This document shows positions 46,104 to 57,740 of a stretch of 64,000 bases of DNA, one piece after another (the stretch's first letter is position 1; each line of letters opens with the position of its first letter). The translations under genes were made by a program, and so were the position numbers. Below the pieces are notes generated by a model, which made no database searches, had not been told where the DNA came from, and saw only the letters and a list, made by a program, of their open reading frames with translations. The stretch spans positions 1 to 64,000 of the forward strand of contig NZ_JAPQFJ010000008.1 in NCBI RefSeq assembly GCF_026738875.1, read 5' to 3'. The stretch comes from Clostridium brassicae (GTDB taxonomy: Bacteria > Bacillota > Clostridia > Clostridiales > Clostridiaceae).

Positions 46104-47097
46104 TAATATTACGACATAATGAATAATGGCAGAGAAATAAGTTTTTTCTAAATATATGTAGTTATCTATTAAACCTTCAGTACGCAAAGAAGTACTAAAG
46201 GCGTAGCCTTCTAAAAGTACTACCCTCACTATGGAACGTCCATGTCCCAGTTCGGCTGCCGGAGTCCATTCCGGCAATTACGTATTTTTAGAATTCTACA
46301 CCTTAAGTGCTTCTAATTGCTACTTCAAAGTTTAATCAGCTAACTACATATATAAGAAAAACTAATTCCTCTGCCTTGTCTTTTTATGATTAATATAGTT
46401 ATAAATGTATATTGAGAAGGGATAGCAATAAAGGATGATTTTCATCCTAACGTCAGAAAATCTTTAAACTAAGTAAAAAAGCTACTTTAAAATAAGGTGC
46501 TATCACTCAACGATTGAAGTTAAAATATTGTTTACAAAATAAGTATTAAACAAAATCTTAAAATTAAACGGTTTATAAGGCATATTTTAAATGCTGTACT
46601 GATGCAAATAATATTAATGTTTATAACGTTAATAATTGTAAAAAAGAGTCTGTGCTACAGCTTATGCTTTAACAACTATAAGACATTGCTTAACTATAAA
46701 AGTAAGCTTAAAATTTGCATGAGCTAAGTTCTTATATAGTTAAATAAAGATAAAATTCCGTATAAGCCCCCAAGCTATCGCTATGGGTATTTCATACTCT
46801 TTTTTAAAGAAAATCATTCAAAAATTTTTCTCTTTATGGCTAGAATATATTATGAATAAAAGTTCTTAATCTAAAGTTTACTAATAATTTACGCAAGCTA
46901 ACGCTTTTAAGAGCTTATCAGCTCTTTTATTTAGACTAACTACAAAGAGCATAATGAAAAATTAATTTTTCATTATGCTCTTATTTTTTTACTTAGTTTA
47001 AAGATTTTGTGACTCTAGGAGGAAAATCATCCTCTACTATTCTCTCTTCTCTGTTCACTAGTCTCTAGAAAAATATTACGTCGTATATTATTCTATT
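46102..47097. repeat. Structured noncoding repeat element, copy 2
   Basis: An element of about 1.0 kb in the same orientation as copy 1. Its left end AATAATATTACGACATAATG begins inside the ypeB stop codon, its right end is CGTCGTATATTATTCTATT. Segments shared with copy 1 lie at about 46130-46470 and 46895-47095; between them is a stretch of about 400 bases not seen in copies 1 and 3. Twin hexaloop hairpins lie at 46232-46275, AAGGC-GTA-GCCTT near 46199, and a terminator stem GAGCATAATG / CATTATGCTC near 46948-46982. No protein is encoded. Confidence 0.85.
46232..46275. ncRNA. Twin hexaloop hairpins within repeat copy 2
   Basis: TGGAAC-gtccat-GTCCCA (46232-46249) and GCCGGA-gtccat-TCCGGC (46258-46275), joined by the same GTTCGGCT as in copy 1. 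Compared with copy 1 (GCAGGA/TCCTGC), an A-T pair has become a C-G pair and the loop is unchanged. Confidence 0.55.
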
Positions 47098-47116
47098 GTA
47101 TAACATTATTTTTTTA

Positions 47117-47145
47117 TTCACATATTTTTATGGTTGGTATATAAT
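47117..47145 (+). promoter_or_regulatory. Promoter before the ddl leader
   Basis: TTCACA (47117-47122) and perfect TATAAT (47140-47145), 17 bases apart, lie just outside the repeat end. Confidence 0.6.
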
Positions 47146-47178
47146 TTTAATTGATGAAAAACAAGGGGGAGTTATTTA

Positions 47179-47250
47179 GTGATATTGACCACGAAACTAC
47201 TATTTTTTATAGGCAGTGGTAGTTCACAATACAGATATAATATGGAATAA
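47179..47250 (+). CDS. Possible 23-residue leader peptide upstream of ddl
   Basis: A GTG start has a strong SD (aagggggag, 7 bases away) and opens a frame for MILTTKLLFFIGSGSSQYRY and three more residues, ending 42 bases before ddl. The first half is hydrophobic. It may be a leader peptide, a small membrane peptide or a gene remnant cut by the neighbouring repeat. I know no match. Confidence 0.4.
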   Translation: MILTTKLLFFIGSGSSQYRYNME

Positions 47251-47292
47251 TAAATTATGAAGAATATATATAATCGATGAGGAGAGAATGAA

Positions 47293-48324
47293 ATGAAAAA
47301 GAAAGTGGCTATATTATTTGGAGGACAGTCTACAGAACATGAGGTGTCACGTGCTTCAGCAACCTCTGTTTTGAAAAATATTGATTTAGATAAATTTGAA
47401 GTATATATAATTGCTATAAATAAAGAAGGTAACTGGTTTCAATATACAGGAACAATAGATAAGATAGAAAGTGGAGAATGGGAAAAAGATGAGTTTTATA
47501 AAGAAGCTAATGGTGAGACAGTTCTTTTTAATAGAGAAGTTGATGTAGTTTTCCCTGTTATGCATGGATTGTATGGAGAAGATGGAACTATTCAAGGGTT
47601 GTGTAGACTTGTGAATTTACCTTGTGTAGGACCTGGAGTTATGTCTTCTGCTGTGTGTATGGATAAGGTTTATACAAAATATGTACTTGAAAATTTTGGG
47701 GTAAAACAAGCGGATTATGTGATTGTAAATTCCTCCGAGTATTTGAAAAATAAAGATATTGCTATAAAGAGTGTTGAAGAAAAATTAAAATACCCTGTAT
47801 TTATAAAGCCGTCAAATAGTGGTTCTTCTGTAGGAATAAGTAAAGCACATAATAAAAATGAGTTGGACAAAGGGTTAGAGTTTGCTATTAAATTTGATAG
47901 AAAAATTTTAGTTGAAGAAACTATTAATGCTAGAGAAGTTGAAGTTGCTGTTCTTGGAAATGATGAGGTGAGGGCTGCTATTCCAGGAGAAATAATTCCA
48001 GCTAATGAGTTTTATGATTATGAGGCTAAGTATTCTAATGCAGAATCAAAACTTTTAATTCCTGCTGCTTTAAATGAAGAAAAACTAGAGATGGTAAGAC
48101 AAGAGGCTATTAGAATATACAAGTTTTTAGATTGTGCAGGTATGGCCAGGGTTGATTTTCTTGTAGATAAGGATACAGAAGAAGTTTATTTGAATGAGGT
48201 AAATACTTTGCCAGGGTTTACTAAAATAAGTATGTATCCAAAAATGTGGGAAGCCTCAGGAGTATCTTATAGAGATTTAATAACTGAGCTTATAGAACTA
48301 GCTATGGAGAGAAATAATAGATAA
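47293..48324 (+). CDS. ddl: D-alanine--D-alanine ligase
   Basis: A 343-residue ATP-grasp enzyme making the D-Ala-D-Ala dipeptide for peptidoglycan. Landmarks: ILFGGQSTEHEVSRASA, MHGLYGEDGTIQGL, PVFIKPSNSGSSVGISK (ATP-binding), and EVNTLPGFTKISMYPKMWE. At the dipeptide site it has the usual Tyr-lacking or present form undecided; D-lactate specificity cannot be ruled out from view but is unlikely. SD gaggagagaatgaa precedes ATG. The next gene starts 30 bases downstream. Confidence 0.92.
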   Translation: MKKKVAILFGGQSTEHEVSRASATSVLKNIDLDKFEVYIIAINKEGNWFQYTGTIDKIESGEWEKDEFYKEANGETVLFNREVDVVFPVMHGLYGEDGTIQGLCRLVNLPCVGPGVMSSAVCMDKVYTKYVLENFGVKQADYVIVNSSEYLKNKDIAIKSVEEKLKYPVFIKPSNSGSSVGISKAHNKNELDKGLEFAIKFDRKILVEETINAREVEVAVLGNDEVRAAIPGEIIPANEFYDYEAKYSNAESKLLIPAALNEEKLEMVRQEAIRIYKFLDCAGMARVDFLVDKDTEEVYLNEVNTLPGFTKISMYPKMWEASGVSYRDLITELIELAMERNNR

Positions 48325-48354
48325 TATATTAAAGTTGTTGGAAAGGAGAAACTT

Positions 48355-49338
48355 ATGACGAGAGCGTTAGCACTGATATCAGGAGGTTTAGATAGTATAT
48401 TGGCTTCCAAACTTATAAAAGACCAGGGTATAGATGTAATAGGAATATGTTTCAAGTCATATTTTTTTGGTAGCAAAAATGCGGAAAAGATGACTAAACA
48501 GATAGGTATTCCTTTGGAAGTTGTGGATTTCTCTGATGAACATTTAGAAGTTGTTAAAAATCCAAAGCATGGTCATGGAAAAAATATGAATCCATGTATA
48601 GATTGTCATGCTATGATGATGAAAGAAGCAGGAAATCTTTTGGAAAAGTTCAATGCAGATTTCATCATAACTGGTGAGGTTTTAAATCAAAGGCCTATGT
48701 CTCAAAATAAATCTTCTTTAAATGTTGTAAAAAAAGAGTCAGGTATTGGAGAAAAAATTTTAAGACCTTTATGTGCCAAAGTGTTGCCTCCAACAGAGAT
48801 GGAGCTAAATGGGTTAGTAGATAGAGAAAAACTTCTTGGAATATCGGGGAGAAGTAGGAAAATTCAAATGGAACTTGCTGAAAAATGGGGTATAAAGGAT
48901 TATCCATCGCCAGCAGGAGGATGTAAATTAACAGAACCAAATTACTCTGTAAGGTTAAGGGAACTTCTAGAACATGTTGAAAATCCATCTATTAGGGAAC
49001 TTGAATTATTGAGATTTGGAAGGCATTTTAGGGTTACAAAAGAATGTAAGATAATATCATCAAGAACAGCATCAGAAGCTGACCAAATTAAAAAGTTTTT
49101 AACAATTGAAGATACTGGATTTTTAGTGAAAGATTTCAGAGGTTCTATGGTTGTTATAATAGGAAACCCGTCAGAAGAAGATATAGAGTTTGCTTCTAAG
49201 GTTGCGGGTAGGTATTCCAAGGGTAAAGATGAAGAAATGATAAAAGTTATGTATGGATATTATACAAAACCATATGATAAATTTTTACAAGTGAAGCCAG
49301 CGGATGATGATGAAATAAGCAAGTATATCATATCGTAG
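48355..49338 (+). CDS. PP-loop ATPase, TrmU/ThiI-like, with NFACT-like C-terminus
   Basis: A 327-residue protein. The N-terminal part has the PP-loop ALISGGLDSILASKL and a CIDCHAMM motif near residue 82, as in tRNA-thiolating or similar adenylating enzymes. FIITGEVLNQRPMSQN follows. The C-terminal half has YPSPAGGCKLTEPNYSVRLREL and LLRFGRHFRV, resembling the NFACT-R domain. It is often annotated as a tRNA methyltransferase-like protein, but true function is unknown; sulfur or RNA modification is the best guess. SD ggaaaggagaaactt. Confidence 0.78.
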   Translation: MTRALALISGGLDSILASKLIKDQGIDVIGICFKSYFFGSKNAEKMTKQIGIPLEVVDFSDEHLEVVKNPKHGHGKNMNPCIDCHAMMMKEAGNLLEKFNADFIITGEVLNQRPMSQNKSSLNVVKKESGIGEKILRPLCAKVLPPTEMELNGLVDREKLLGISGRSRKIQMELAEKWGIKDYPSPAGGCKLTEPNYSVRLRELLEHVENPSIRELELLRFGRHFRVTKECKIISSRTASEADQIKKFLTIEDTGFLVKDFRGSMVVIIGNPSEEDIEFASKVAGRYSKGKDEEMIKVMYGYYTKPYDKFLQVKPADDDEISKYIIS

Positions 49339-49356
49339 AGGAAGTGAAAAGGTTAT

Positions 49357-49773
49357 ATGGGTAAGAAGGCCATTATATCTGTTGGAAGTAAACAGATAGG
49401 TAATGAAAGTGAAGCTATAGAAATTGTTACACAAGGTGAATTTTATAAAAAAGAGAATTGTTATTATGCGGTTTATGAAGAATCAGAGTTATCTGGAATG
49501 AAGGGAACTACTACTACTCTTAAAATTAAACCTAGTGAGTTCTCTTTAATAAGAATGGGTACTACTAATGCTAAAATGAAATTTAAAAATAATGTAAAAA
49601 ATGTGTCTATGTATGATACTCCTTATGGTACATTAGAATTATATATAGATACTAAAAAACTTAATATAGATGTAAATGAAGATGGGGGCAAAGTTTATAT
49701 AGATTATGATATGAATTTAGAGGGGGAGAAATCTCTAAAAACAATACTCAATATTGATATAAAAATGAAATAA
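49357..49773 (+). CDS. DUF1934 (YwiB-like) protein
   Basis: A 138-residue beta-rich protein. It follows the DUF1934 pattern: KAIISVGSKQ at the start, an acidic YYAVYEESELSGMKGTTTTLKI strand set, then RMGT and MYDTPYGTLELYIDTKKL. These proteins have a lipocalin-like barrel and unknown role. It begins 18 bases after the PP-loop gene and probably belongs to the same transcript. Confidence 0.85.
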   Translation: MGKKAIISVGSKQIGNESEAIEIVTQGEFYKKENCYYAVYEESELSGMKGTTTTLKIKPSEFSLIRMGTTNAKMKFKNNVKNVSMYDTPYGTLELYIDTKKLNIDVNEDGGKVYIDYDMNLEGEKSLKTILNIDIKMK

Positions 49774-49787
49774 GGCATATGTGGTTT

Positions 49788-49832
49788 AATATCACCTTAT
49801 TTGGATAATAATCTAAATGAGGTGATATTTTT
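49788..49832 (+). promoter_or_regulatory. Hairpin enclosing the SD of the next gene
   Basis: AATATCACCT (49788-49797) pairs perfectly with AGGTGATATT (49820-49829), with inner pairs ATTT-GAT / ATC-AAAT. The right arm contains the SD gaggtgat of the gene at 49833, and a run of T follows. It may be a terminator, a translational switch, or both. Confidence 0.65.
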
Positions 49833-50126
49833 ATGTATCAAATGGACAAATATGAAAAAATAATAGATATAATATGTGGGATGAAAGGAATAGAAAAAGA
49901 AGAATTATATAAAATATTAAAAGATAGGGATTGCAAATACCTTCTGTTTTTACTTTTGAAAAAATATAATTGTGACAACCCTAATAAGATAAATAAAGAT
50001 TTTTTTATAAATAATAAAAGAATTATTAGGTATAATATAAAAAAAGGTGAGGAAAAATTTATGATAAATAAAGAATTTAGAGAAATTTATTTTGAAGTTA
50101 AGAGCAAACTTGAGAAAACAAATTAA
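49833..50126 (+). CDS. Hypothetical protein upstream of pyrG
   Basis: A 97-residue mostly helical, basic protein. The first half (YEKIIDIICGMKGIEKEELYKILKDRDCKYLLFLLLKKYNC) resembles a small helix-turn-helix-type fold, the second (KINKDFFINNKRIIRYNIKKGEEKFMINKEF) is Lys/Asn-rich. ATG lies 7 bases after the SD, which is enclosed in a hairpin. I do not recognise the family. It stands between a DUF1934 gene and pyrG. Confidence 0.7.
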   Translation: MYQMDKYEKIIDIICGMKGIEKEELYKILKDRDCKYLLFLLLKKYNCDNPNKINKDFFINNKRIIRYNIKKGEEKFMINKEFREIYFEVKSKLEKTN

Positions 50127-50205
50127 AAATATACAAAAAACATAAAAAAACACTAGCATAATACAAAAAAATATGATATTATACTTAATATGTTTTTGAC
50201 ACAAA

Positions 50206-50235
50206 TATCCCATTATATTTATGGGGTAATTTTTA
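50206..50235 (+). terminator. Weak terminator-like hairpin before pyrG
   Basis: TATCCCAT (50206-50213) pairs with ATGGGGTA (50221-50228; one G-T pair), then ATTTTTATT. It follows a TTGACA at 50196-50201 and precedes TATAAT near 50239, so it could be an end signal or leader attenuator. Confidence 0.4.
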
Positions 50236-50288
50236 TTATAATGTCAACTTTCGAATTTGTCAATAGTTTTTGGAAATATTTTTTATAA

Positions 50289-52503
<2,215 letters not shown>

Positions 52504-52610
52504 ATTTGTGTATTATTTATAAAAATTATTGTTTAATTTGAAGGAAATAAAAATAAGAAATAGAATTTATTTAAAAAGTAGTAAATTTACTATAGGTAGG
52601 GGGGGAGCTA

Positions 52611-52955
52611 GTGATAATAAATACTGTTGTTAGTATAGCGGTGAAAAATTCTATGGCACAGTATGATATTAAGAGACTATATGTATTTAATCTTAAGGAT
52701 ATATCAAAATTGTTCAACAATATAGATATGAAATATATAGAAAATAATAAAATTCATTTAAGGATAAAATGTCCTATATGTGGAGAATATCATTATTATG
52801 AATATAAAATAAATGATTTAATACAAGGAACTATGATGATAGGGGGATGTGAAAAAATTGGGTTACCTATAATTTTTTTAGGAAAAAGTGAGAAAGTAGA
52901 GGAAAAAGTTAATAAATATAAGGAAATAAATAGAAATATTTATGCTATGTTTTAA
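52611..52955 (+). CDS. Hypothetical zinc-ribbon-like protein upstream of rho
   Basis: A 114-residue protein starting at GTG after the strong SD gggggag. It contains KCPICGEYHYYEY near residue 53 and GGCE near 79, possibly a small Zn-binding knuckle. The remainder is helical and Asn/Lys-rich. I cannot assign a family. It lies between the repeat after pyrG and rho, with a 155-base gap to rho. Confidence 0.7.
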   Translation: MIINTVVSIAVKNSMAQYDIKRLYVFNLKDISKLFNNIDMKYIENNKIHLRIKCPICGEYHYYEYKINDLIQGTMMIGGCEKIGLPIIFLGKSEKVEEKVNKYKEINRNIYAMF

Positions 52956-53125
52956 CAAATATTTTTTATGTTATGGTATTATACTGGTAGTTTTTTATTA
53001 AAAAAGTAGATAAAAAATAAAAAATAGGTTATAATCTTAAGAGGCAATACCTTTCAGATATTTCTCTGTCAATTATTTCCCGAATTTTTATATAAATAAT
53101 ATAAACTAATATGGAGGTGCTATGT

Positions 53126-54526
53126 TTGGCTAATAAAGACTTAGAGAGCATGACGGTTGTCGAGCTGAAGCAGATGGCTAAAGAGCTCGATATTAAAGGT
53201 AGCTCTAAACTTAAAAAAGCAGAATTAATTCAACATATAATGGAAAAATATCCCAAATCTATAAATAAAGACGGTATTACGTTAACAGAAAAAATTAGTC
53301 CTAAAAATGTACATAAAGAAGAAGTTAAAAACAATATATCTCACGAGGAACTTGAACATAATACTGAAGAAAAAGAAAAAAACTTAAAAACTATGATAAA
53401 TGATTCTGAAACAGCTAAAGGTGTTTTGGAAATAATAGAAAATAATAATTATGGTTTTTTAAGAGGCGAAAATTATTTAACAGGACCTAAGGATATTTAT
53501 GTTTCTCCTTCTCAGATAAGAAGATTTAATCTGAAGACAGGGGATGAAGTAGAGGGTAAAGTAAGAACGGCTAAAGAAGGAGAAAAATTTCAAGCTCTTT
53601 TGTATGTTCAAAAAATAAATGGAGAAAATCCTGAAAAGGCTGTAAGAAGAAAAAAATTTGAAACTTTGACGCCTATCTATCCAACACAAAGGATTAGATT
53701 AGAAACTGATCAATTAGACTTATCTTCGAGATTGATGGATATAATTTCACCAATAGGTAAGGGACAGAGAGGTATAATAGTTGCTCCACCTAAAGCGGGT
53801 AAAACTACACTTCTTAAAAAAGTAGCACATAGTATAGAAAGAAATCATCCAGAATCAAAATTAATAGTATTATTAATAGATGAACGACCTGAGGAAGTAA
53901 CGGATATGCAAAGGTCTATTAATGGTGAGGTTATATACTCAACCTTTGATGAAGAGCCAGAACATCATACTAAAGTTGCATACATGGTTCTAGAAAGAGC
54001 TAAGAGAATGGTTGAGCAAGGTCAAGATGTAATAGTATTATTAGATAGTTTAACAAGATTGGCAAGAGCATATAATTTAACTATTAATCCTACAGGAAGA
54101 ACTTTATCTGGAGGACTTGATCCAGGGGCGTTAATAATGCCTAAAAAGTTTTTTGGAGCAGCGAGAAATATTGAAGAAGGTGGTAGCCTCACTATATTAG
54201 CAACTGCATTAGTAGATACTGGAAGTAGAATGGATGACATGATTTTTGAAGAATTCAAAGGAACAGGAAACATGGAAGTTCATTTAAATAGAAAACTTGA
54301 AGAAAGAAGAATTTTCCCAGCTATAGATATATATAAGTCTGGAACAAGAAGAGAGGATCTATTACTTTCTAAAGAAGAGTTAGAAGCTTCCTTCAGAATA
54401 AGAAAAGTATTATATAATGAAGGAAATGTGGCTAATGTAACTGAAAAGCTAATCACATTAATGAATAAAACAAAGAACAACAGAGAGTTTTTAGATTTGT
54501 TTAGTAAAGAAAAATGGGAAAGATAA
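53126..54526 (+). CDS. rho: Transcription termination factor Rho
   Basis: A 466-residue hexameric RNA helicase. An N-terminal Rho_N domain ([29 protein letters not shown]) is followed by a Lys/Glu/Asn-rich linker, the cold-shock-like RNA-binding domain ([16 protein letters not shown], residues about 90-155), and the ATPase with Walker [13 protein letters not shown], Walker [15 protein letters not shown] and the Q-loop [16 protein letters not shown] at 53126 is taken as start: GGAGGTG lies 6 bases before it, whereas the upstream in-frame ATG is inside the SD. A stem-loop overlaps its stop codon. Confidence 0.95.
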   Translation: MANKDLESMTVVELKQMAKELDIKGSSKLKKAELIQHIMEKYPKSINKDGITLTEKISPKNVHKEEVKNNISHEELEHNTEEKEKNLKTMINDSETAKGVLEIIENNNYGFLRGENYLTGPKDIYVSPSQIRRFNLKTGDEVEGKVRTAKEGEKFQALLYVQKINGENPEKAVRRKKFETLTPIYPTQRIRLETDQLDLSSRLMDIISPIGKGQRGIIVAPPKAGKTTLLKKVAHSIERNHPESKLIVLLIDERPEEVTDMQRSINGEVIYSTFDEEPEHHTKVAYMVLERAKRMVEQGQDVIVLLDSLTRLARAYNLTINPTGRTLSGGLDPGALIMPKKFFGAARNIEEGGSLTILATALVDTGSRMDDMIFEEFKGTGNMEVHLNRKLEERRIFPAIDIYKSGTRREDLLLSKEELEASFRIRKVLYNEGNVANVTEKLITLMNKTKNNREFLDLFSKEKWER

Positions 54527-54545
54527 AATCTTTCCCATTTCTTAT
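54512..54545. terminator. Stem-loop overlapping the rho stop codon
   Basis: AAATGGGAAAGAT pairs perfectly with ATCTTTCCCATTT around AAA; the stop codon TAA spans stem and loop. The T-tract is modest. It may also end the convergent rpmE transcript. Confidence 0.75.
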
Positions 54546-54556
54546 AAAGAAAATTA

Positions 54557-54763
54557 CTATTTCTTTAAGTTGTATTTCTTCATGAATTTTTCTACTCTTC
54601 CGCCTGTATCTAACATTTTTTGTTTTCCTGTATAGAATGGGTGGCATTGAGAGCATACATCTACTTTAAGTTCTTTTTTAGTAGAACCTGTAGTGAAAGT
54701 ATTTCCACATGCGCATTTAACTACTGCATCATGATAATATTCTGGATGTAAACCTTCCTTCAT
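54557..54763 (-). CDS. rpmE: 50S ribosomal protein L31
   Basis: A 68-residue ribosomal protein of the zinc-binding (C+) type: CACGNTF and [10 protein letters not shown] give the four Cys of the zinc site, and [12 protein letters not shown] is the typical start. It occupies the 50S-30S bridge. Minus strand, convergent with rho. ATG follows gaggtgaaatgaa. Only this C+ form is seen in the window. Confidence 0.96.
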   Translation of the reverse strand: MKEGLHPEYYHDAVVKCACGNTFTTGSTKKELKVDVCSQCHPFYTGKQKMLDTGGRVEKFMKKYNLKK

Positions 54764-54983
54764 TTCATTTCACCTCGCTTACAACATTATTCTTTTATTC
54801 AGAATAATTCAAACCGCTTTGTCAACTCTTACGATTATAACATAGGGTTTATAAAATATCAATAATATAAGGGACTTTTGGTTAAATAATATGCAAAATA
54901 TTTAACTTGAAATTATTATTAATCTAAATGTAAAATAAATTAGTGAGGTAATATGATAACTAAAATAATGGAGGCATTAAAAT

Positions 54984-55592
54984 ATGAGCAAGTTATATTT
55001 TAGATATGGGGCTATGAATTGTGGTAAAACAACCAATTTATTACAAGTTGCCCACAATTATAAAGAAAGAGGAATGAAGGCTATAGTAATTAAGCCAAAA
55101 ACGGACACCAAAGGTGGAGATAAAGTAATTTCTAGGCTAGGGATAAGTAAAAAAGTGGACATGCTTATAGAAAAAGAAAGGAATGTTTATATATCAGTAA
55201 AAGATTGGGTTGATAAAAAAGGGAGGATAGACTGTATTTTAGTAGATGAAGCACAATTTATGAAAAAAGAACAAATTGATCAATTGTTTAAAATAGCGGT
55301 AACAATGAATATTCCTATAATTTGTTATGGCCTTCGTACGGATTTTCAGATGAATGGCTTTGAAGGAAGTTCAAGATTATTACTTTTAGCGCATAGTATA
55401 GAGGAACTAAAGACTATTTGTAAATGTGGTAAAAAAGCTATCTTAAATGGAAGAATGATAAATGGAGAGTTTGTATTTGAGGGAGAACAAATTGCTATAG
55501 ATAAACAAGATAATGTGGAATATCAATCTCTTTGCGCAAACTGTTATTTTAAATACGAAAGGGAATATAAAAAGAAAAAACTAGATTTTTAA
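54984..55592 (+). CDS. tdk: Thymidine kinase
   Basis: A 202-residue type II thymidine kinase for salvage. P-loop FRYGAMNCGKTTNLL at residues 6-20, Walker B CILVDEAQFM, lasso loop and two zinc-binding Cys pairs (CKCGKKAIL and CANCYF near the end). It phosphorylates thymidine or deoxyuridine with ATP. SD ggaggcattaaaat. Divergent from rpmE. Confidence 0.95.
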   Translation: MSKLYFRYGAMNCGKTTNLLQVAHNYKERGMKAIVIKPKTDTKGGDKVISRLGISKKVDMLIEKERNVYISVKDWVDKKGRIDCILVDEAQFMKKEQIDQLFKIAVTMNIPIICYGLRTDFQMNGFEGSSRLLLLAHSIEELKTICKCGKKAILNGRMINGEFVFEGEQIAIDKQDNVEYQSLCANCYFKYEREYKKKKLDF

Positions 55593-55789
55593 AGTTTACA
55601 GTTACTTAATAATATTATTTATAAATTATTTTGAAAAATACAAATAATTATTGTATCATTAAAAGATACATAAATATATGAATATATTTTTAAGATATTG
55701 TTGAATTTATATAATTATAAGGCTATATGATTTTAAAATATATGTAAAAATATAAATTAACTTTCTTGTGAATAGAAAGAGGTGGGTTT

Positions 55790-56785
55790 ATGAAAAAAAA
55801 TTGTTCTGTAGGCGGGCAAGCTGTAATTGAGGGAGTAATGATGAGAGGAAGTAAAGGGACTGCTACCGCAGTAAGAAAATCTAATGGAGAAATAGAAGTG
55901 AACTTAGAAGAAAATATTCCTCTTTCTAAGAGGTATAAATTTTTTTCTCTTCCTATAATAAGAGGTTTTATAAATTTGGTCGATTCTTTAATAATAGGAA
56001 TTAAAACATTAAACTATTCAGCTTCATTTTTTGAAGACGATGATGACGTAGAAACATCTAAGTTTGATGAGTTTATTGAAGGAATATTTAAAGATAAGAC
56101 TAATGATGTGGTAATTGGTTTTTCTCTTGTATTATCTTTGATATTTTCAGTTTTACTATTTTTTATTCTTCCAACCTTTGTAGCTAATGCGCTTAAAAAG
56201 GTAAGTATATATAACAGTTTAGTATTAAACATTTTCGAAGGTATTATAAGAGTAAGTATATTTTTAACATATATCTATCTTATAGGAAGAATGGAAGACA
56301 TCAAAAGGGTATTTCAATATCATGGAGCTGAACACAAGACTATATTTTGTTATGAAAGGGATATGGAGCTAATTCCTAAAAATGCTCAAAAACAGGAGAG
56401 GTTGCATCCAAGATGTGGTACTAATTTTTTATTTTTAGTTATGATAGTTAGTATAATATTATTTTCATTAACTCCATGGAATTCTATAGGAGAAAGAGTT
56501 TTGTACAGGGTAGTCCTTTTGCCTGTTGTTTCAGGTGTTACCTATGAGATTATAAAATGGATGGGAAAAAATTCTGGTAAATGTTCTAAAATATTATCTT
56601 ATCCAGGACTAAAGTTACAAAATCTTACTACTGAAGAACCTGATTTACAGCAGCTAGAGGTAGCTATAATATCTCTGAAAGTGGCAGAAGGTATAGAAAC
56701 GGTAGAAAGTATAAAAGATAAATTAAATTATAAGAAGAGTGAAGATAGAGATATTTTAGATAAAGATTTAAACCTGGAAATTTAA
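55790..56785 (+). CDS. DUF1385 family membrane protein
   Basis: A 331-residue protein with GGQAVIEGVMMRGSKGTATAVRKSNGEI at the start, four or five hydrophobic segments, and YHGAEHKTIFCYE with HPRCGTNFLFLVMIVSI, the His-rich centre typical of DUF1385. The role is unknown; it lies conservatively before prmC-prfA in clostridia. SD gaggtgggttt precedes ATG. PrmC starts 15 bases downstream, so an operon is likely. Confidence 0.85.
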   Translation: MKKNCSVGGQAVIEGVMMRGSKGTATAVRKSNGEIEVNLEENIPLSKRYKFFSLPIIRGFINLVDSLIIGIKTLNYSASFFEDDDDVETSKFDEFIEGIFKDKTNDVVIGFSLVLSLIFSVLLFFILPTFVANALKKVSIYNSLVLNIFEGIIRVSIFLTYIYLIGRMEDIKRVFQYHGAEHKTIFCYERDMELIPKNAQKQERLHPRCGTNFLFLVMIVSIILFSLTPWNSIGERVLYRVVLLPVVSGVTYEIIKWMGKNSGKCSKILSYPGLKLQNLTTEEPDLQQLEVAIISLKVAEGIETVESIKDKLNYKKSEDRDILDKDLNLEI

Positions 56786-56800
56786 AAGAGGAGTGTTATT

Positions 56801-57658
56801 TTGAAAATAGGACAATTGTTGCTGAAAGCTTATGATATTTTAAAATCCGCAAATATAGATACTTATATGCTAGATTCTCAGCTTTTGCTTCAAAAAGTTT
56901 TGCAAAAAGATAAATTATATATAATTTTAAATAGAGATGTTGAAGTTGATAAGGAAAAAGTAGATAAGTATTTTAGCCTTATAGATATGAGGAAGAATAA
57001 GATGCCTGTAAAATATATATTAGGGCAGTGTGAATTTATGGGGATAGAATTTAACATAAAAGAAGGCGTTCTTATACCAAGAGGAGACACGGAAATTTTA
57101 GTAGAAATGGCTATAGAGAATATAAAAGAAAATGGATATACAGAAATATGCGATGTTTGTTGCGGTAGTGGAGCTATTGGGGTTTCTATAGGGGAAATTT
57201 TAGATAATACAAAAATATGTTGTTATGATATATCAGATATTGCTTATGAGGTTACTTTAGACAATATAAACAAGTTTAACCTTGGAAAAAGAGTTGAAGT
57301 ATATAAGAATGATTTATTAACACAGGCTATACAAGAAGAAAGAAAATTTGATTTGATACTATCTAATCCACCTTATATCAAAAAGGATGTAATTCCAACT
57401 CTTATGGATGATGTTAAAAACTATGAGCCATATATAGCTCTTTGTGGTGGAGAAAATGGTTTGGATTTTTATATAAAGATTGTGGAGCAGAGCTTAGATG
57501 TTTTAAAAAAAGGTGGAATGATAGGTTTTGAAATAGGGCATGACCAAAAAGATTCAGTTGAAAATATTTTAATTAACAATGGTTTTGAAAAAATAACATG
57601 CCGTAAGGATTTAGCAGGATTTGATAGAGTTATTATGGCAAAATTAAAAATTGAATAG
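56801..57658 (+). CDS. prmC: Peptide chain release factor N5-glutamine methyltransferase
   Basis: A 285-residue SAM-dependent enzyme that methylates the Gln of the GGQ motif of release factors. An N-terminal helical domain (LKAYDILKSANIDTYMLDSQLLL) binds the release factor; the methyltransferase core has VCCGSGAIGVSIGE and the catalytic LSNPPYIKK. Start is TTG after the SD gaggagtgttatt. The substrate RF1 (prfA) is encoded 80 bases downstream. Confidence 0.95.
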   Translation: MKIGQLLLKAYDILKSANIDTYMLDSQLLLQKVLQKDKLYIILNRDVEVDKEKVDKYFSLIDMRKNKMPVKYILGQCEFMGIEFNIKEGVLIPRGDTEILVEMAIENIKENGYTEICDVCCGSGAIGVSIGEILDNTKICCYDISDIAYEVTLDNINKFNLGKRVEVYKNDLLTQAIQEERKFDLILSNPPYIKKDVIPTLMDDVKNYEPYIALCGGENGLDFYIKIVEQSLDVLKKGGMIGFEIGHDQKDSVENILINNGFEKITCRKDLAGFDRVIMAKLKIE

Positions 57659-57740
57659 AGTAGGACTGTTAATTGTCAACAACTATATTTTTATGTTATA
57701 ATACTTAAATGTGAAAATATGAATACGGAGTGATATAGTG

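Noticed and set aside
45921-46277. Open frame on the minus strand through the repeat and ypeB end
   Set aside because: It crosses the antisense of ypeB and the hairpin-rich repeat, has no SD and no family features.
50196-50250. pyrG attenuator using reiterative G addition as in bacilli
   Set aside because: No start of the GGGC type could be placed at a good promoter, so this mechanism is not supported here.
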